From JABAAE01 sp905480545 (GTDB lineage: Bacteria > Planctomycetota > Planctomycetia > Pirellulales > Pirellulaceae), in the NCBI GenBank assembly GCA_943788025.1, contig CALSOR010000002.1:124001-188000 (forward strand): a DNA stretch of 64,000 nt. Direction: 5' to 3'. The position numbers were made by a program, and so were the translations under genes. This document shows, piece by piece, positions 8,714 to 17,365 of this stretch. Position 1 is the stretch's first letter; every line of letters starts with the position of its first letter. Below the pieces are notes generated by a model. The model saw only the letters and a list, made by a program, of their open reading frames with translations. It did no database searches and had not been told where the DNA came from.

Positions 8714-10432
8714 ATGAACAACGCACGAATCGCTGAAAAGCTCGAACAACTCGCTGACCTGCTTGAATTCCAAGGATCCAATCCGTTTCGGCTTCGTGCC
8801 TATCGAAACGGTGCCCGCGTTATTAAAGATCTTGGTGAATCGGTTGCGAGCATTCTGGCGACTTCGGACCAAAAACTTACCGACATCGACGGGATCGGAA
8901 AAGGTGTCGCCGAAAAGTGTCAAACGCTCGTAAACACGGGCTCGCTCCCTCAATTGGATGAGATCCTAGAAGAAGTTCCGGCAACGGTTTTGGATATGCT
9001 GCGAATTCCTGGGCTTGGCCCCAAAAAAGCTGCCGTCTTATTTAAAGAATTAAATATTGCGGATCTTGAACAGTTAGCGGCTGCTTGCGAGGCAGAAGAA
9101 GTTCGAAAGCTGGATGGCTTTGGAGCAAAAACCGAGAAGGTCATATTGGATGGCATAGAGATCGCGGCGTCAGCAAACCAAAGAATTAAATGGGCGAATG
9201 CAGCATCGCTCTCGGACGAACTGAAACAACACTTTACAGACTGCGAGGCGATTGCAAGACTCGAATTTGCCGGAAGCTTTCGTCGTGGCAAAGAGACCGT
9301 CGGCGACCTTGACATTCTAGTAGACTCGGGCGACGCAAAAACCGTAATGGATCGGTTCGCAACGTTCGAGCGAATCGCCAGTGTGATCGGACGTGGAGAT
9401 ACCAAAATGTCGGTGCGGCTTGAGGACGGGTTTCAGATTGATCTTCGCGTCGTTCCTCCCGAGTCATTTGGTGCTGCGCTTCAGTACTTCTCTGGCTCAA
9501 AGGACCACAATGTGGTTGTGCGAGGTCGCGCCAAACAAATGGGATTGAAGATCAACGAATGGGGCGTTTATCGAGAAGAGGACAATCAATATGTTGCCGG
9601 CGCAACAGAAGAAGAAGTTTATTCGGCAATCAACTTGCCGTGGATCGCACCGGAAATCAGAGAGGCACGCAACGAATTTGATTGGGCAGACCGTGATCAA
9701 CTTCCAGACTTGATCACTGAAGAAGATATCTGTGGTGACTTGCATATGCATACCACCGCAACTGACGGCAAAGCAACACTCGCGGAAATGATCGACGCGG
9801 CAAAGTCACGCGGACTGAAATATATTGCGATCACTGACCATTCCAAACGCGTAACCATGGCGAATGGTTTGGATGAAAAACGATTGTTGAAACAATGGTC
9901 CGAAATTGACCAAATCAATAACCAGTTGGATTTAAATTTCCGCGTCTTCAAAGGGATCGAATGTGACATCCTGGAAAAAGGTGGAATGGATTTGCCCGAC
10001 GAAATCCTTGAGCAAGCTGACTGGGTGCTAGGAGCAGTTCATTACGGTCAAAATCAGCCCCGTCGACAGATCACCGATCGCATTTTGGGTGCAATCGAAA
10101 ACCCTCATGTCGATTGCATCGCACACCCCACCGGGCGATTGATTAACAAACGCGAAGCGTATGAGGTTGCGATGGACGAAATTTTTGCAGCGGCAAAAAA
10201 ATACAAAACAATCCTTGAACTAAACGCCAATCCGGCCAGGCTCGATTTGAACGACGTGTTCTGCGCGACCGCGAAAACCAATAAAATTCCGGTCGCCATT
10301 AACACCGACGCCCACAGTGTAAAAGGGTTGAATGTCATGCAGTTTGGCATCAAACAAGCCCGTCGAGGTGGCTTAACAAAAAAAGATGTCATCAACACCA
10401 AAACTTTAGCTAACTTTCTCAGTTCTTTGTAA
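8714..10432 (+). CDS. polX: DNA polymerase/3'-5' exonuclease PolX
   Basis: 572 residues from the ATG at 8714 (MNNARIAEKLEQL); the frame is open to 8687. Domains in order: an N-terminal 8-kDa-like helix-hairpin-helix region (LADLLEFQGSNPFRLRAYR, then a second HhH around IPGLGPKKA), a polymerase-beta palm with the metal-binding GDLDILVD at about residue 197 and the partner Asp in IDLRVV, and a C-terminal PHP domain from about residue 340 (DLHMHTTATDG, AITDHSK, AHPTGRL, INTDAHS). PolX fills short gaps in base-excision repair, and the PHP domain supplies Mn-dependent 3'-5' exonuclease and AP-endonuclease activity. Both active sites look complete. It is flanked by unrelated genes. Confidence 0.95.
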   Translation: MNNARIAEKLEQLADLLEFQGSNPFRLRAYRNGARVIKDLGESVASILATSDQKLTDIDGIGKGVAEKCQTLVNTGSLPQLDEILEEVPATVLDMLRIPGLGPKKAAVLFKELNIADLEQLAAACEAEEVRKLDGFGAKTEKVILDGIEIAASANQRIKWANAASLSDELKQHFTDCEAIARLEFAGSFRRGKETVGDLDILVDSGDAKTVMDRFATFERIASVIGRGDTKMSVRLEDGFQIDLRVVPPESFGAALQYFSGSKDHNVVVRGRAKQMGLKINEWGVYREEDNQYVAGATEEEVYSAINLPWIAPEIREARNEFDWADRDQLPDLITEEDICGDLHMHTTATDGKATLAEMIDAAKSRGLKYIAITDHSKRVTMANGLDEKRLLKQWSEIDQINNQLDLNFRVFKGIECDILEKGGMDLPDEILEQADWVLGAVHYGQNQPRRQITDRILGAIENPHVDCIAHPTGRLINKREAYEVAMDEIFAAAKKYKTILELNANPARLDLNDVFCATAKTNKIPVAINTDAHSVKGLNVMQFGIKQARRGGLTKKDVINTKTLANFLSSL

Positions 10433-10634
10433 CGATTTAGTGTCAAATGGTACTAAGTGACATAAAAAGATGATCCGTTGACTAACTCCCTTAACGGGAA
10501 ATCGAGGCTCAGCGGCAAATCCACCAAGTGTTAATCGGGAATATCTATGAAAAACACCCTGTTTAACGACTCACTTTGACTAATGACCGTTTCCAGACCC
10601 TTGAGCGCCTGATGCGGAAGATATCCCGAAACAA

Positions 10635-10663
10635 TTGAATCTGTTTGCCGTTTTGGTTATCTT
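10635..10663 (+). promoter_or_regulatory. Candidate sigma70-type promoter for the Tat oxidoreductase
   Basis: TTGAAT at 10635-10640 and TATCTT at 10658-10663 are separated by 17 bases, each matching 4 of 6 consensus positions. Transcription would start near 10670, giving a leader of about 50 bases ending in the strong AGGAG site at about 10706-10710. This is pattern matching only. Confidence 0.35.
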
Positions 10664-10720
10664 TTAACGATCGCTTAGTTCTCAATCTGCAGTAATAATT
10701 TAATTAGGAGATAAAAACGA

Positions 10721-12091
10721 ATGTCAAATAGACAACAGCGTCGTAACTTCGTCAAAAGCACAGCAGCACTCGGTGTTGGATTCTGGGCAGCTGGCGGCGT
10801 TTCGGCAAAAGCAAGCACATCGTCGTTGGAAGAGGTTCGATTCGGTTGCGTTGGCGTCGGTGGAAAAGGCTCAAGTGATTCGGGCGACGCTGGCAAGTAC
10901 GGAAAGGTTGTTGCGATTTGCGATATCGACGACAACACCATGAACAAAGCCAAGGGGCGTTTTGGTGACGGTGTAAAGACTTACAACGATTACCGGGAGA
11001 TGATTGAAAAAGAAGCCAAGAACATCGATGCGATTACGGTCTCGACTCCAGATCATAACCACGCGATGGCGTCGGCACTTGGCATGCGAGAAGGCCTTCA
11101 TTGCTTTACACAAAAGCCTTTGACGCATTCAATTTACGAAGCTCGTCTTCTCGGCGAAATCGCTAAGGAAAAGAAACTGGTTACTCAAATGGGTAACCAG
11201 GGAACTGCGGGCAACTGCCTTCGCGGATCAGCTGCGTTAATCAAAGACGGAATCATCGGAGACTTGAAAGAAGTTCACGTCTGGACCAATCGTCCGGTTT
11301 GGCCTCAAGGTGATTTCAAGCCAAAAGAAGTTCCAGTTCCAGGTCACGTGAATTGGGACCTTTGGATCGGCCCGGCAAAGAAGCATTATTTCTCAAACGA
11401 AATCCATGATTTCAAATGGCGTGGTTTTTGGGACTGGGGAACAGGTGCTCTTGGCGATATGGCGTGTCACACTTTGAACATGTCGTATATGGCTGCTGAT
11501 CTGGCCTTCCCAACCTCGGTAGTTGCTCAGAATCCAGGTCACAATGGTTACACCTATCCGGGCTGGTCGATCATCGACTTCGAATTCCCGGCAACCGATG
11601 CACGTCCAGGTGTGAAAATGGTTTGGTACGACGGAAAGAAATTGCCGCCAGCAGAAGTGTTGGAAGGGGCTCCGTCGAAGAACTCTAGTGGTGCAATGGT
11701 GATCGGCACCAAAGGCAAGTTCTATTCGCCTGGTGACTACGGTGGAGACGAAAAGAACACCGGCCTGATCAAAGACGGTAAGTTTACCAATTGGAAAGAC
11801 TGTGGTCGTGCGAAGTACACCCGTTCACGTGGTCACTTCGTTGAATTCGTAAACGCGATCAAGGACAACAAGCCGGAAGATGCGATTTCGAACTTCCCTG
11901 ACTACGCAGGGCCGTTGACTGAGACCATCTTGCTCGGAAACCTTGCTGTTTACGCAAACGGACCGAAGGTCGAATGGGATGCAAAGAACCTAAAGATTAC
12001 CAACGAATCAGCTTTCGAAGGTGATTTAGGTGCAAAGCTAAACGAAATCGTCAAACACACCTACCACAACGGATACAGTTTGGAAGCGTAA
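10721..12091 (+). CDS. Tat-exported Gfo/Idh/MocA family oxidoreductase
   Basis: 456 residues. The N-terminus NRQQRRNFVKSTAALGVGFW is a twin-arginine signal, so the protein folds with its cofactor before export. The Rossmann region has GCVGVGGKGSSDSGDAGKYG and VVAICDIDD, the family's NAD(P)-binding fold, and STPDHNHAMA and TQKPLTHS follow with the usual catalytic lysine region (EKP in many members, QKP here). These enzymes oxidise or reduce sugars and sugar-like polyols. Planctomycetes carry many exported paralogues, probably for polysaccharide breakdown. A strong AGGAG ribosome site sits about 10 bases upstream, and codons (GGT, CGT, AAG) look biased toward high expression compared with neighbours. 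It is followed by a strong terminator. Confidence 0.92.
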   Translation: MSNRQQRRNFVKSTAALGVGFWAAGGVSAKASTSSLEEVRFGCVGVGGKGSSDSGDAGKYGKVVAICDIDDNTMNKAKGRFGDGVKTYNDYREMIEKEAKNIDAITVSTPDHNHAMASALGMREGLHCFTQKPLTHSIYEARLLGEIAKEKKLVTQMGNQGTAGNCLRGSAALIKDGIIGDLKEVHVWTNRPVWPQGDFKPKEVPVPGHVNWDLWIGPAKKHYFSNEIHDFKWRGFWDWGTGALGDMACHTLNMSYMAADLAFPTSVVAQNPGHNGYTYPGWSIIDFEFPATDARPGVKMVWYDGKKLPPAEVLEGAPSKNSSGAMVIGTKGKFYSPGDYGGDEKNTGLIKDGKFTNWKDCGRAKYTRSRGHFVEFVNAIKDNKPEDAISNFPDYAGPLTETILLGNLAVYANGPKVEWDAKNLKITNESAFEGDLGAKLNEIVKHTYHNGYSLEA

Positions 12092-12144
12092 TTCGGTTTC
12101 CGAGTTACCCCTACAATCGTTTCGGTTGGAATAACAATCAAACT

Positions 12145-12180
12145 AACGGCTTGGTCTCGACCAAGCCGTTTTTTTGTTTT
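12145..12180 (+). terminator. Rho-independent terminator after the Tat oxidoreductase
   Basis: A perfect 11-bp stem, AACGGCTTGGT with ACCAAGCCGTT, closes a CTCG tetraloop and is followed directly by a T-rich tract (TTTTT G TTTT). It begins about 54 bases after the stop codon of the preceding gene. Confidence 0.93.
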
Positions 12181-12369
12181 CCAGTCTTAAAAAACGAAGT
12201 CGGCCAATTAAGATTAAGTCCTGCTCAGTATTTTGGAGCGAGCTCGCGTAGCTTATCCGGAACTCCTGCCAATCTGCCTTCTTCCCACCTGCCTTCCACT
12301 GACGATTCGGGACCTGAATTCGGTTGGTGCTCACTCAACCGTAAAACCCATTTCCACATTCGCACCGAA

Positions 12370-13338
12370 ATGAAACACTGTACTACAATAATCGCGATCA
12401 TATTTTTCGTTTGCAGCAACCTCGCCTCCGCTCAATCAAAAAGCAAGAAACGTGGCGGCAAAAACGATGACCGAACTATTGTCGCCGGACAACTTGCTTT
12501 TCCAACGCCTTTCAAAATTCGCGAAACTGAGATTTTAAAAAGCCAGATTGTTCTGATTGAAGAATTCGTTCCACGCGCTCCGCCAACACCTGAAGGTTAC
12601 GAAAAACTGGAGCCAGTTGAACGTACGAAGTGGTATCAGAACTTCATCAAATCCGAAGCTGGAAAGCGATTTCAAGTATCGGAAGAAACACGTTTTTCGA
12701 AATTAAAAAAACACGAAGTCCAGGCTAAACGAGACGCAGAATTTCGGATCAAAAACGTCGAACCCGGCAATTACGAACTAGCTGGCGAACTGATTCTTAA
12801 GCATCGCTCAAAAAAACATTTTGCTGAATTTTACGCCAAGGTCACGATCGCTGATGTCGACCAAATCGATCTTGAGAAAATCATGGTCGAACCGCGACGC
12901 ATGCTTGAACCAATGGAATCGACTCCCGCATTTACGGTCCGGACACTCGATGGTGCGACATTGCGTTCCAGTGATTTAAAAAAAACAAACACGTTGCTTT
13001 TTTTCTGGTCATCAGGCAACCCGTTTTGCGTGAGTCTGATTCAAAAAATCATCGCCGCGAAAGAACAATACGGTAGCCTGCGAATCGTTGGCATGTCTCT
13101 CGACAAAGACGAAAAGTCACTTCGTGAATACATTAAGAAAGAAGATCTTCCGGGACAACATATCCACATCAAAGATTTCAAAAGTGAAATTTGCGATGCG
13201 TTTGGAGTAATCTCCATCCCGTCCGTTTGGCTGATTGATCGCAACGGGAAAATCATTGTTACGGATCGAGAATTTCGCGATAAATCGTTCGATCTGGAAA
13301 CAGTCCTACGAAAAACGATGACGAGGAGCCTTTTTTAG
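12370..13338 (+). CDS. Secreted TlpA-like redoxin with an incomplete CxxC motif
   Basis: 322 residues from the ATG at 12370 (MKHCTTIIAIIFFVCSNLASAQS, a signal peptide). The frame is open from 12151 but that part runs through the upstream terminator. The middle, to about residue 185, is an unrecognised beta-rich region. The C-terminal 130 residues are a thioredoxin-like fold: TPAFTVRTLDGATLRSSDLK, then FFWSSGNPFC, GMSLDKDEKSLREYI and the cis-proline segment SIPSVWLID. Where TlpA proteins have WCxxC, this one reads GNPFC: the second cysteine is kept and the first is Asn. It therefore cannot be a classical dithiol reductase. It may act as a monothiol or binding protein in the periplasm. Confidence 0.8.
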   Translation: MKHCTTIIAIIFFVCSNLASAQSKSKKRGGKNDDRTIVAGQLAFPTPFKIRETEILKSQIVLIEEFVPRAPPTPEGYEKLEPVERTKWYQNFIKSEAGKRFQVSEETRFSKLKKHEVQAKRDAEFRIKNVEPGNYELAGELILKHRSKKHFAEFYAKVTIADVDQIDLEKIMVEPRRMLEPMESTPAFTVRTLDGATLRSSDLKKTNTLLFFWSSGNPFCVSLIQKIIAAKEQYGSLRIVGMSLDKDEKSLREYIKKEDLPGQHIHIKDFKSEICDAFGVISIPSVWLIDRNGKIIVTDREFRDKSFDLETVLRKTMTRSLF

Positions 13339-13703
13339 CGTCCGCCTGCTAGCCAGCAAGCACATCGCATTTCAAGATTGTCCCCGATTGTGAAACACGT
13401 TTGCATTGTTAGATTTACGGACACTTGTCACCCAAATTCAATAGAATGAAACTGCTTGACGAACGCCTTTTCATTTTTTCGTCTCAAGTGGCGAAACCCA
13501 AGAATTGTTAATTGGCATTTGCGATGAAGCATCAGATTCCGCAAATGACGTTAGAACCACGGCAGTCTCCACCGTTTATCATGTGATCACCATTTGTTTC
13601 ACAACGCGATTGCCAGAACGCAGCACGGCGATTAATTTAATGGACCCAAAACAGCATAGGTTGTGCCAGCTGGGTCGTAGATGAGTTGACTTCGGAAAAT
13701 CAA
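13339..13703. other. Intergenic region, no gene seen
   Basis: No supported ORF, RNA gene or strong hairpin is seen. It presumably contains the promoter of the zinc-ribbon membrane protein gene. Confidence 0.4.
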
Positions 13704-15191
13704 ATGACGATATCGATTGAATGCAGTTGCGGCAAAAAGCTCAAGGCACCACCCACACTCCAGGGCAAGACGGTCCCCTGTCCCAACTGCAAGGCTCCCA
13801 TCACCGTTCCTGTTGCAGCCAACCAAGGCGAGCATCATCCAGCAGCTGAACCCCCGCCATCACCACCAGCAACTGCTGCAGAAATTTTGATGCAATGTCA
13901 ATGTGGACAGCAATTCAAAGTCGCTGCTCAGTATGCAGGTCACCAAGTCAATTGCCCGGGTTGTCAGGTACTTTGCCAGATTCCGCATAACACCGCCGTC
14001 AGCGTTCCGACCGTTTCTCCGGCTCCTCCCCAAATTCCTGAACCACAACCTGCTCCATCATCGGGCTATCCTCAACCGAATCAAACTGACAATTACAACC
14101 CTGGATTTCCCCAACAAAGTTCGCCCGAAAATCCACAGCAAGCCTATCCGCAGCAAGGGCATCCACCGCAAGCCTATCCACAGCAGGCCTATCCACAGCA
14201 GGGATATCCGCAGCAAGGGCATCCACCAGCGCCTTATCCAGAAGCAACCGGTTATGAAACGCAAAGCTACGGTCAGCCGCAAGGACTAGGCATGCAAATG
14301 CGCCCGGCAAAATCGGAAAAGACAGGTTTGGGAATTTTCATTTTCGCGATTGCCACATGTGTTTTTTCCGGCGGCCTTTTGTTGATGTTAATTTGGGAGT
14401 TGGTGGGTCACGTCAATGGCGTTTCATCATCAATGAAAGCTGCGCGAATTTCATCGCTCAGAGAGAAAAGTGAAGAAATACGTAAAGAGCTTTTTTCAAG
14501 CCGCGGTGATTCGACGCGACGCCAAGAACTTTCGAAGCAAATGTCAGATATTTCAAAGGAAATGAGCGAAATCAGTAGTTCGTCGGGCGGTTCTGGTTTT
14601 GGAAATTTACGGCGCAGCGAATCTTTTGCCGCGCTTTTAAAAATCGGGACCATTTTGCAATTGCTCAGTCTAATCGCGATTGTTGTTGGAGCGGTGTTTT
14701 CCATCATGTCGAACAGCCGACTGGTCGGATTGGCGATTGCAACCGTTTGTGTTTCTGGCGTTGGATTTTTGTTAAGCCTTATTTTTCAATCGATCCCTTT
14801 GTTGCAAGAAGGATCGTTGCCCAAGAGCTTTTTGTATTGCGCGATGATACCCCGCATGTTCGAAGTCACCGACATTATTCTTACATGGTTGGTTGACGGC
14901 GGAGTCGTCGCCATATTTTTACTTTATTCAATTTTTCTGATGAAAGCGGCTGAAATCAAAAGGGCCAGAACAACGCAGTCTGGCGCAAAAAACGCATTGG
15001 TCAGCTTCATCGTTTGCGCGTCAGCACAATTGCTTTTGATGATCTGGTGCTTGATCGATTTCAGCACAGCATCACTCTGGCCGTTATTTTTAGGATGGAT
15101 CATTCATTGGATCGTCAACGCGGCAATGGTGGTCGGACTGGTGTTCTTGTTGATCAATCTGTTTGGCATCAAACGGCATTACCGTGTTTAA
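13704..15191 (+). CDS. Membrane protein with two N-terminal zinc ribbons and a Pro/Gln repeat linker
   Basis: 495 residues from the ATG at 13704; an in-frame TTG lies at 13686. Two zinc-ribbon-like modules of the form CxCG...CPxC occur at about residues 6-31 (CSCGKK, CPNCK) and 64-90 (CQCGQQ, CPGCQ). A low-complexity linker follows with tandem YPQQG/AYPQQ units (about residues 140-185). A first transmembrane helix (IFIFAIATCVFSGGLLLMLI) is followed by a charged, probably coiled segment with KSEEIRKELF and QEMSDIS-like repeats, and then about five more helices. Such CxCG ribbons are frequent at the N-termini of planctomycete membrane proteins. The function is unknown. Bases 14130-14235 encode the repeat and are themselves repetitive. 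Confidence 0.8.
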   Translation: MTISIECSCGKKLKAPPTLQGKTVPCPNCKAPITVPVAANQGEHHPAAEPPPSPPATAAEILMQCQCGQQFKVAAQYAGHQVNCPGCQVLCQIPHNTAVSVPTVSPAPPQIPEPQPAPSSGYPQPNQTDNYNPGFPQQSSPENPQQAYPQQGHPPQAYPQQAYPQQGYPQQGHPPAPYPEATGYETQSYGQPQGLGMQMRPAKSEKTGLGIFIFAIATCVFSGGLLLMLIWELVGHVNGVSSSMKAARISSLREKSEEIRKELFSSRGDSTRRQELSKQMSDISKEMSEISSSSGGSGFGNLRRSESFAALLKIGTILQLLSLIAIVVGAVFSIMSNSRLVGLAIATVCVSGVGFLLSLIFQSIPLLQEGSLPKSFLYCAMIPRMFEVTDIILTWLVDGGVVAIFLLYSIFLMKAAEIKRARTTQSGAKNALVSFIVCASAQLLLMIWCLIDFSTASLWPLFLGWIIHWIVNAAMVVGLVFLLINLFGIKRHYRV

Positions 15192-15326
15192 AATAGGATT
15201 TGTGACATTTCGCGTTCTATTGAATCAGGGCGTTTGCAAATGAGTATCGAGTCTACAAATGAAAATTCATATTTGATGCTGAGTGACGCTGGTCCATTCC
15301 GACCAGAATCAACCGCTTGAGCCTGC

Positions 15327-15420
15327 TAGGCAGACATGCTTGCCAGACGTATACATTTGCCAGACGAATCTGTTTGCCAGACGAATCTGTTTGCCAGACG
15401 AATCTGTTTGCCAGACGAAA
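15327..15420. repeat. 17-bp tandem repeat (about five units)
   Basis: The unit TTGCCAGACGAATCTGT recurs with exact 17-base spacing (CAGACG at 15344, 15361, 15378, 15395 and 15412). The middle three copies are identical, and the outer ones are diverged (the first ends GTATACA, the last AAATTCG). A further partial CAGACATG occurs at 15331. It lies between the 3' ends of the zinc-ribbon gene and the convergent sulfatase gene, and no spacer structure is present. Confidence 0.9.
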
Positions 15421-15470
15421 TTCGTGACGCGAAAGAACAAGCGGACAAATGCAGACTCGACACTTGATCC

Positions 15471-17117
15471 TTATTTTGCAGAATTCAATTCAATAAATTG
15501 ATCAAACTGTTTTTGCCAAAGCGTTTCCATTTCCGCAATTCGGAGCGTTTGAGAGTCTGACAAATCGCGCGTCTCCGCTGGATCGTTTTCCATGTCGTAC
15601 AGCGACCATGGTTCACCCTTTGCCGAGACAATTTTCCATTTGTCAGTCCGCATCGCGCGGTTGCCTTCATGCAGCCACCAAATCGTTTTTGATTGTGGCA
15701 TCGCTTTCCCTGAAAACAACGGTGCGATGCTACGCCCCGGTCGAGCGAACGTATGTTGCAGTGGATCGATCTCGATTCCGGCAATATCGAGAAGCGTCGG
15801 CACGATGTCGATCACATGCCCAAGCGTTTTCTCCAACATGTTGTTTGCAATTTTTCCGTTTGGCCAATGCGCGATAAACGGTGTTCGAATGCCTCCCTCA
15901 TGTACCCATGTCTTATGTCGGCGAAATGGGGTGTTGCAAGCCGTTGACCAACCGGGGCCAAGACAAAGATACGATTTACCCGAGCCTGCCGAGGCCGTTG
16001 GATCATGCCCATCATCCCGCACTATAATTTCTGCGCTGGCTCCGTTGTCAGAAAGAAAAACGATTAATGTATTCTCAAACTGATCCATCGCTTTTAATTG
16101 TTCTAAAACGCGTCCAATCTCCTGGTCCATTCGATCAATCATCGCTGCATGGATCGCCATTTTTTTCGCTTGAAAGTCCCGTTGTTCCTTTGACAATTTG
16201 TCCCAGGGTAGCGGGCGATTCACTTCCCCGTCACCTAATTCCTTTATTGCATTTGGGAAATCGTACGGCGGGCCAATTTGGGACTCCACTTTTGAAATGT
16301 CACCCGCTACGATCCCAAGCTCGCGAATTTTTTTCCAGCGGTTCGCTCGGATCGAATCCCAACCGACACGGTACCGTTCATCGTACTTCTTGATGTCATT
16401 GGGCAACGCATGTAACGGGAAGTGGGGTGCGGTAAACGCGAGATAATGAAAGAAGGGTTTGTCGGGATGATCTGACTCATGCGATTTCAAACATTCGATC
16501 GCATGATCAGCAATCGCGGTTGTCGCGTAGTAGTCCGAGCCGACATCTACGGGATCAAGTTTCCGATCATCTTTCCAGTGGATTTTCGGGTAAAAGAATC
16601 GGCCTTGGTCTTTCAAATAATATGAGCGATCAAAACCGGCTTTCAACGGCATTCCATCCAAATGCCATTTGCCAGAATGATAAGAACGGTAGCCTCCGGC
16701 CTTAAGGAGTTCCGGCAACAACTTTGCATATTCTGGACGTTTTCCAATCTTCATTGCCGGCAATGCATCTCTGCGAATTTGTTGAGCATAATAGCCGGTC
16801 AACAGCGCCGCCCGCGTCGGCCAACAGCGAGCTGTATTATAGAACTGTGTGAACCGCATTCCATTTGCGGCAAGTGAATCGAGGTTTGGCGTTTCGATAT
16901 CGCCACCGTAACACCCCAAATCGGAGAAGCCCAGATCATCAGCCATGATCAACAAGACGTTTGGTTTAGGAGTTACTTTTTCGGCTGTTGAAAGAAACGT
17001 CGATTCCAAATCGCCCAGCGTCGCCCCTTTGGCTGCTTGGGCAGTCGGCCAACTTAGCAAGCAACAGCAGAGCAAAGAAAAGACCATCATCGTGAATTTG
17101 ATTCTTGATTTAATCAT
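15471..17117 (-). CDS. Secreted sulfatase (arylsulfatase family)
   Basis: 548 residues with a signal peptide (MMVFSLLCCCLLSWPTAQA). The metal-binding start LLIMADDLGFSDLGCYGG and the maturation motif CWPTR (C-x-P-x-R, at about residue 98) identify a type I sulfatase whose cysteine becomes formylglycine. LLTGYYAQQIR follows as in the family signature, and FLSDNGASAE supplies later metal ligands. It hydrolyses sulfate esters, probably on algal polysaccharides, in the periplasm or outside the cell. Planctomycetes are rich in such enzymes. The maturase is not in the window. The sulfatase is convergent with the zinc-ribbon gene. The substrate is unknown. Confidence 0.93.
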   Translation of the reverse strand: MIKSRIKFTMMVFSLLCCCLLSWPTAQAAKGATLGDLESTFLSTAEKVTPKPNVLLIMADDLGFSDLGCYGGDIETPNLDSLAANGMRFTQFYNTARCWPTRAALLTGYYAQQIRRDALPAMKIGKRPEYAKLLPELLKAGGYRSYHSGKWHLDGMPLKAGFDRSYYLKDQGRFFYPKIHWKDDRKLDPVDVGSDYYATTAIADHAIECLKSHESDHPDKPFFHYLAFTAPHFPLHALPNDIKKYDERYRVGWDSIRANRWKKIRELGIVAGDISKVESQIGPPYDFPNAIKELGDGEVNRPLPWDKLSKEQRDFQAKKMAIHAAMIDRMDQEIGRVLEQLKAMDQFENTLIVFLSDNGASAEIIVRDDGHDPTASAGSGKSYLCLGPGWSTACNTPFRRHKTWVHEGGIRTPFIAHWPNGKIANNMLEKTLGHVIDIVPTLLDIAGIEIDPLQHTFARPGRSIAPLFSGKAMPQSKTIWWLHEGNRAMRTDKWKIVSAKGEPWSLYDMENDPAETRDLSDSQTLRIAEMETLWQKQFDQFIELNSAK

Positions 17118-17365
17118 TTTGTCAGTTTCCGATCACACCCATTGCAGGAATCATCCCCGATTCCGTGCAGGATAAAAACTTAAACTTGGCGTCAAAGGCA
17201 TTTTCAACTGCGTCTACGGCATTCGCAAGGTGTTTCATCATCGTCCCGCGTCTCGAAAGTTCGTCAAGAAATCGAAATCAAACTTCGATTCGGCTTAGCG
17301 GCTTTTGGTAATCGATTTAGATGCCGTATGTGAAAAGGCTTAACGCGAATTACAGCCTGTCGATC

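Noticed and set aside
13999..14310. Minus-strand frame with repeated AVDRLAVDAL-like sequence
   Set aside because: It is the antisense of the Pro/Gln-repeat linker, so its periodicity comes from that repeat.
15327..15420. Possible CRISPR array
   Set aside because: The repeat units abut with no unique spacers and are only 17 bases long. There are no cas genes nearby.
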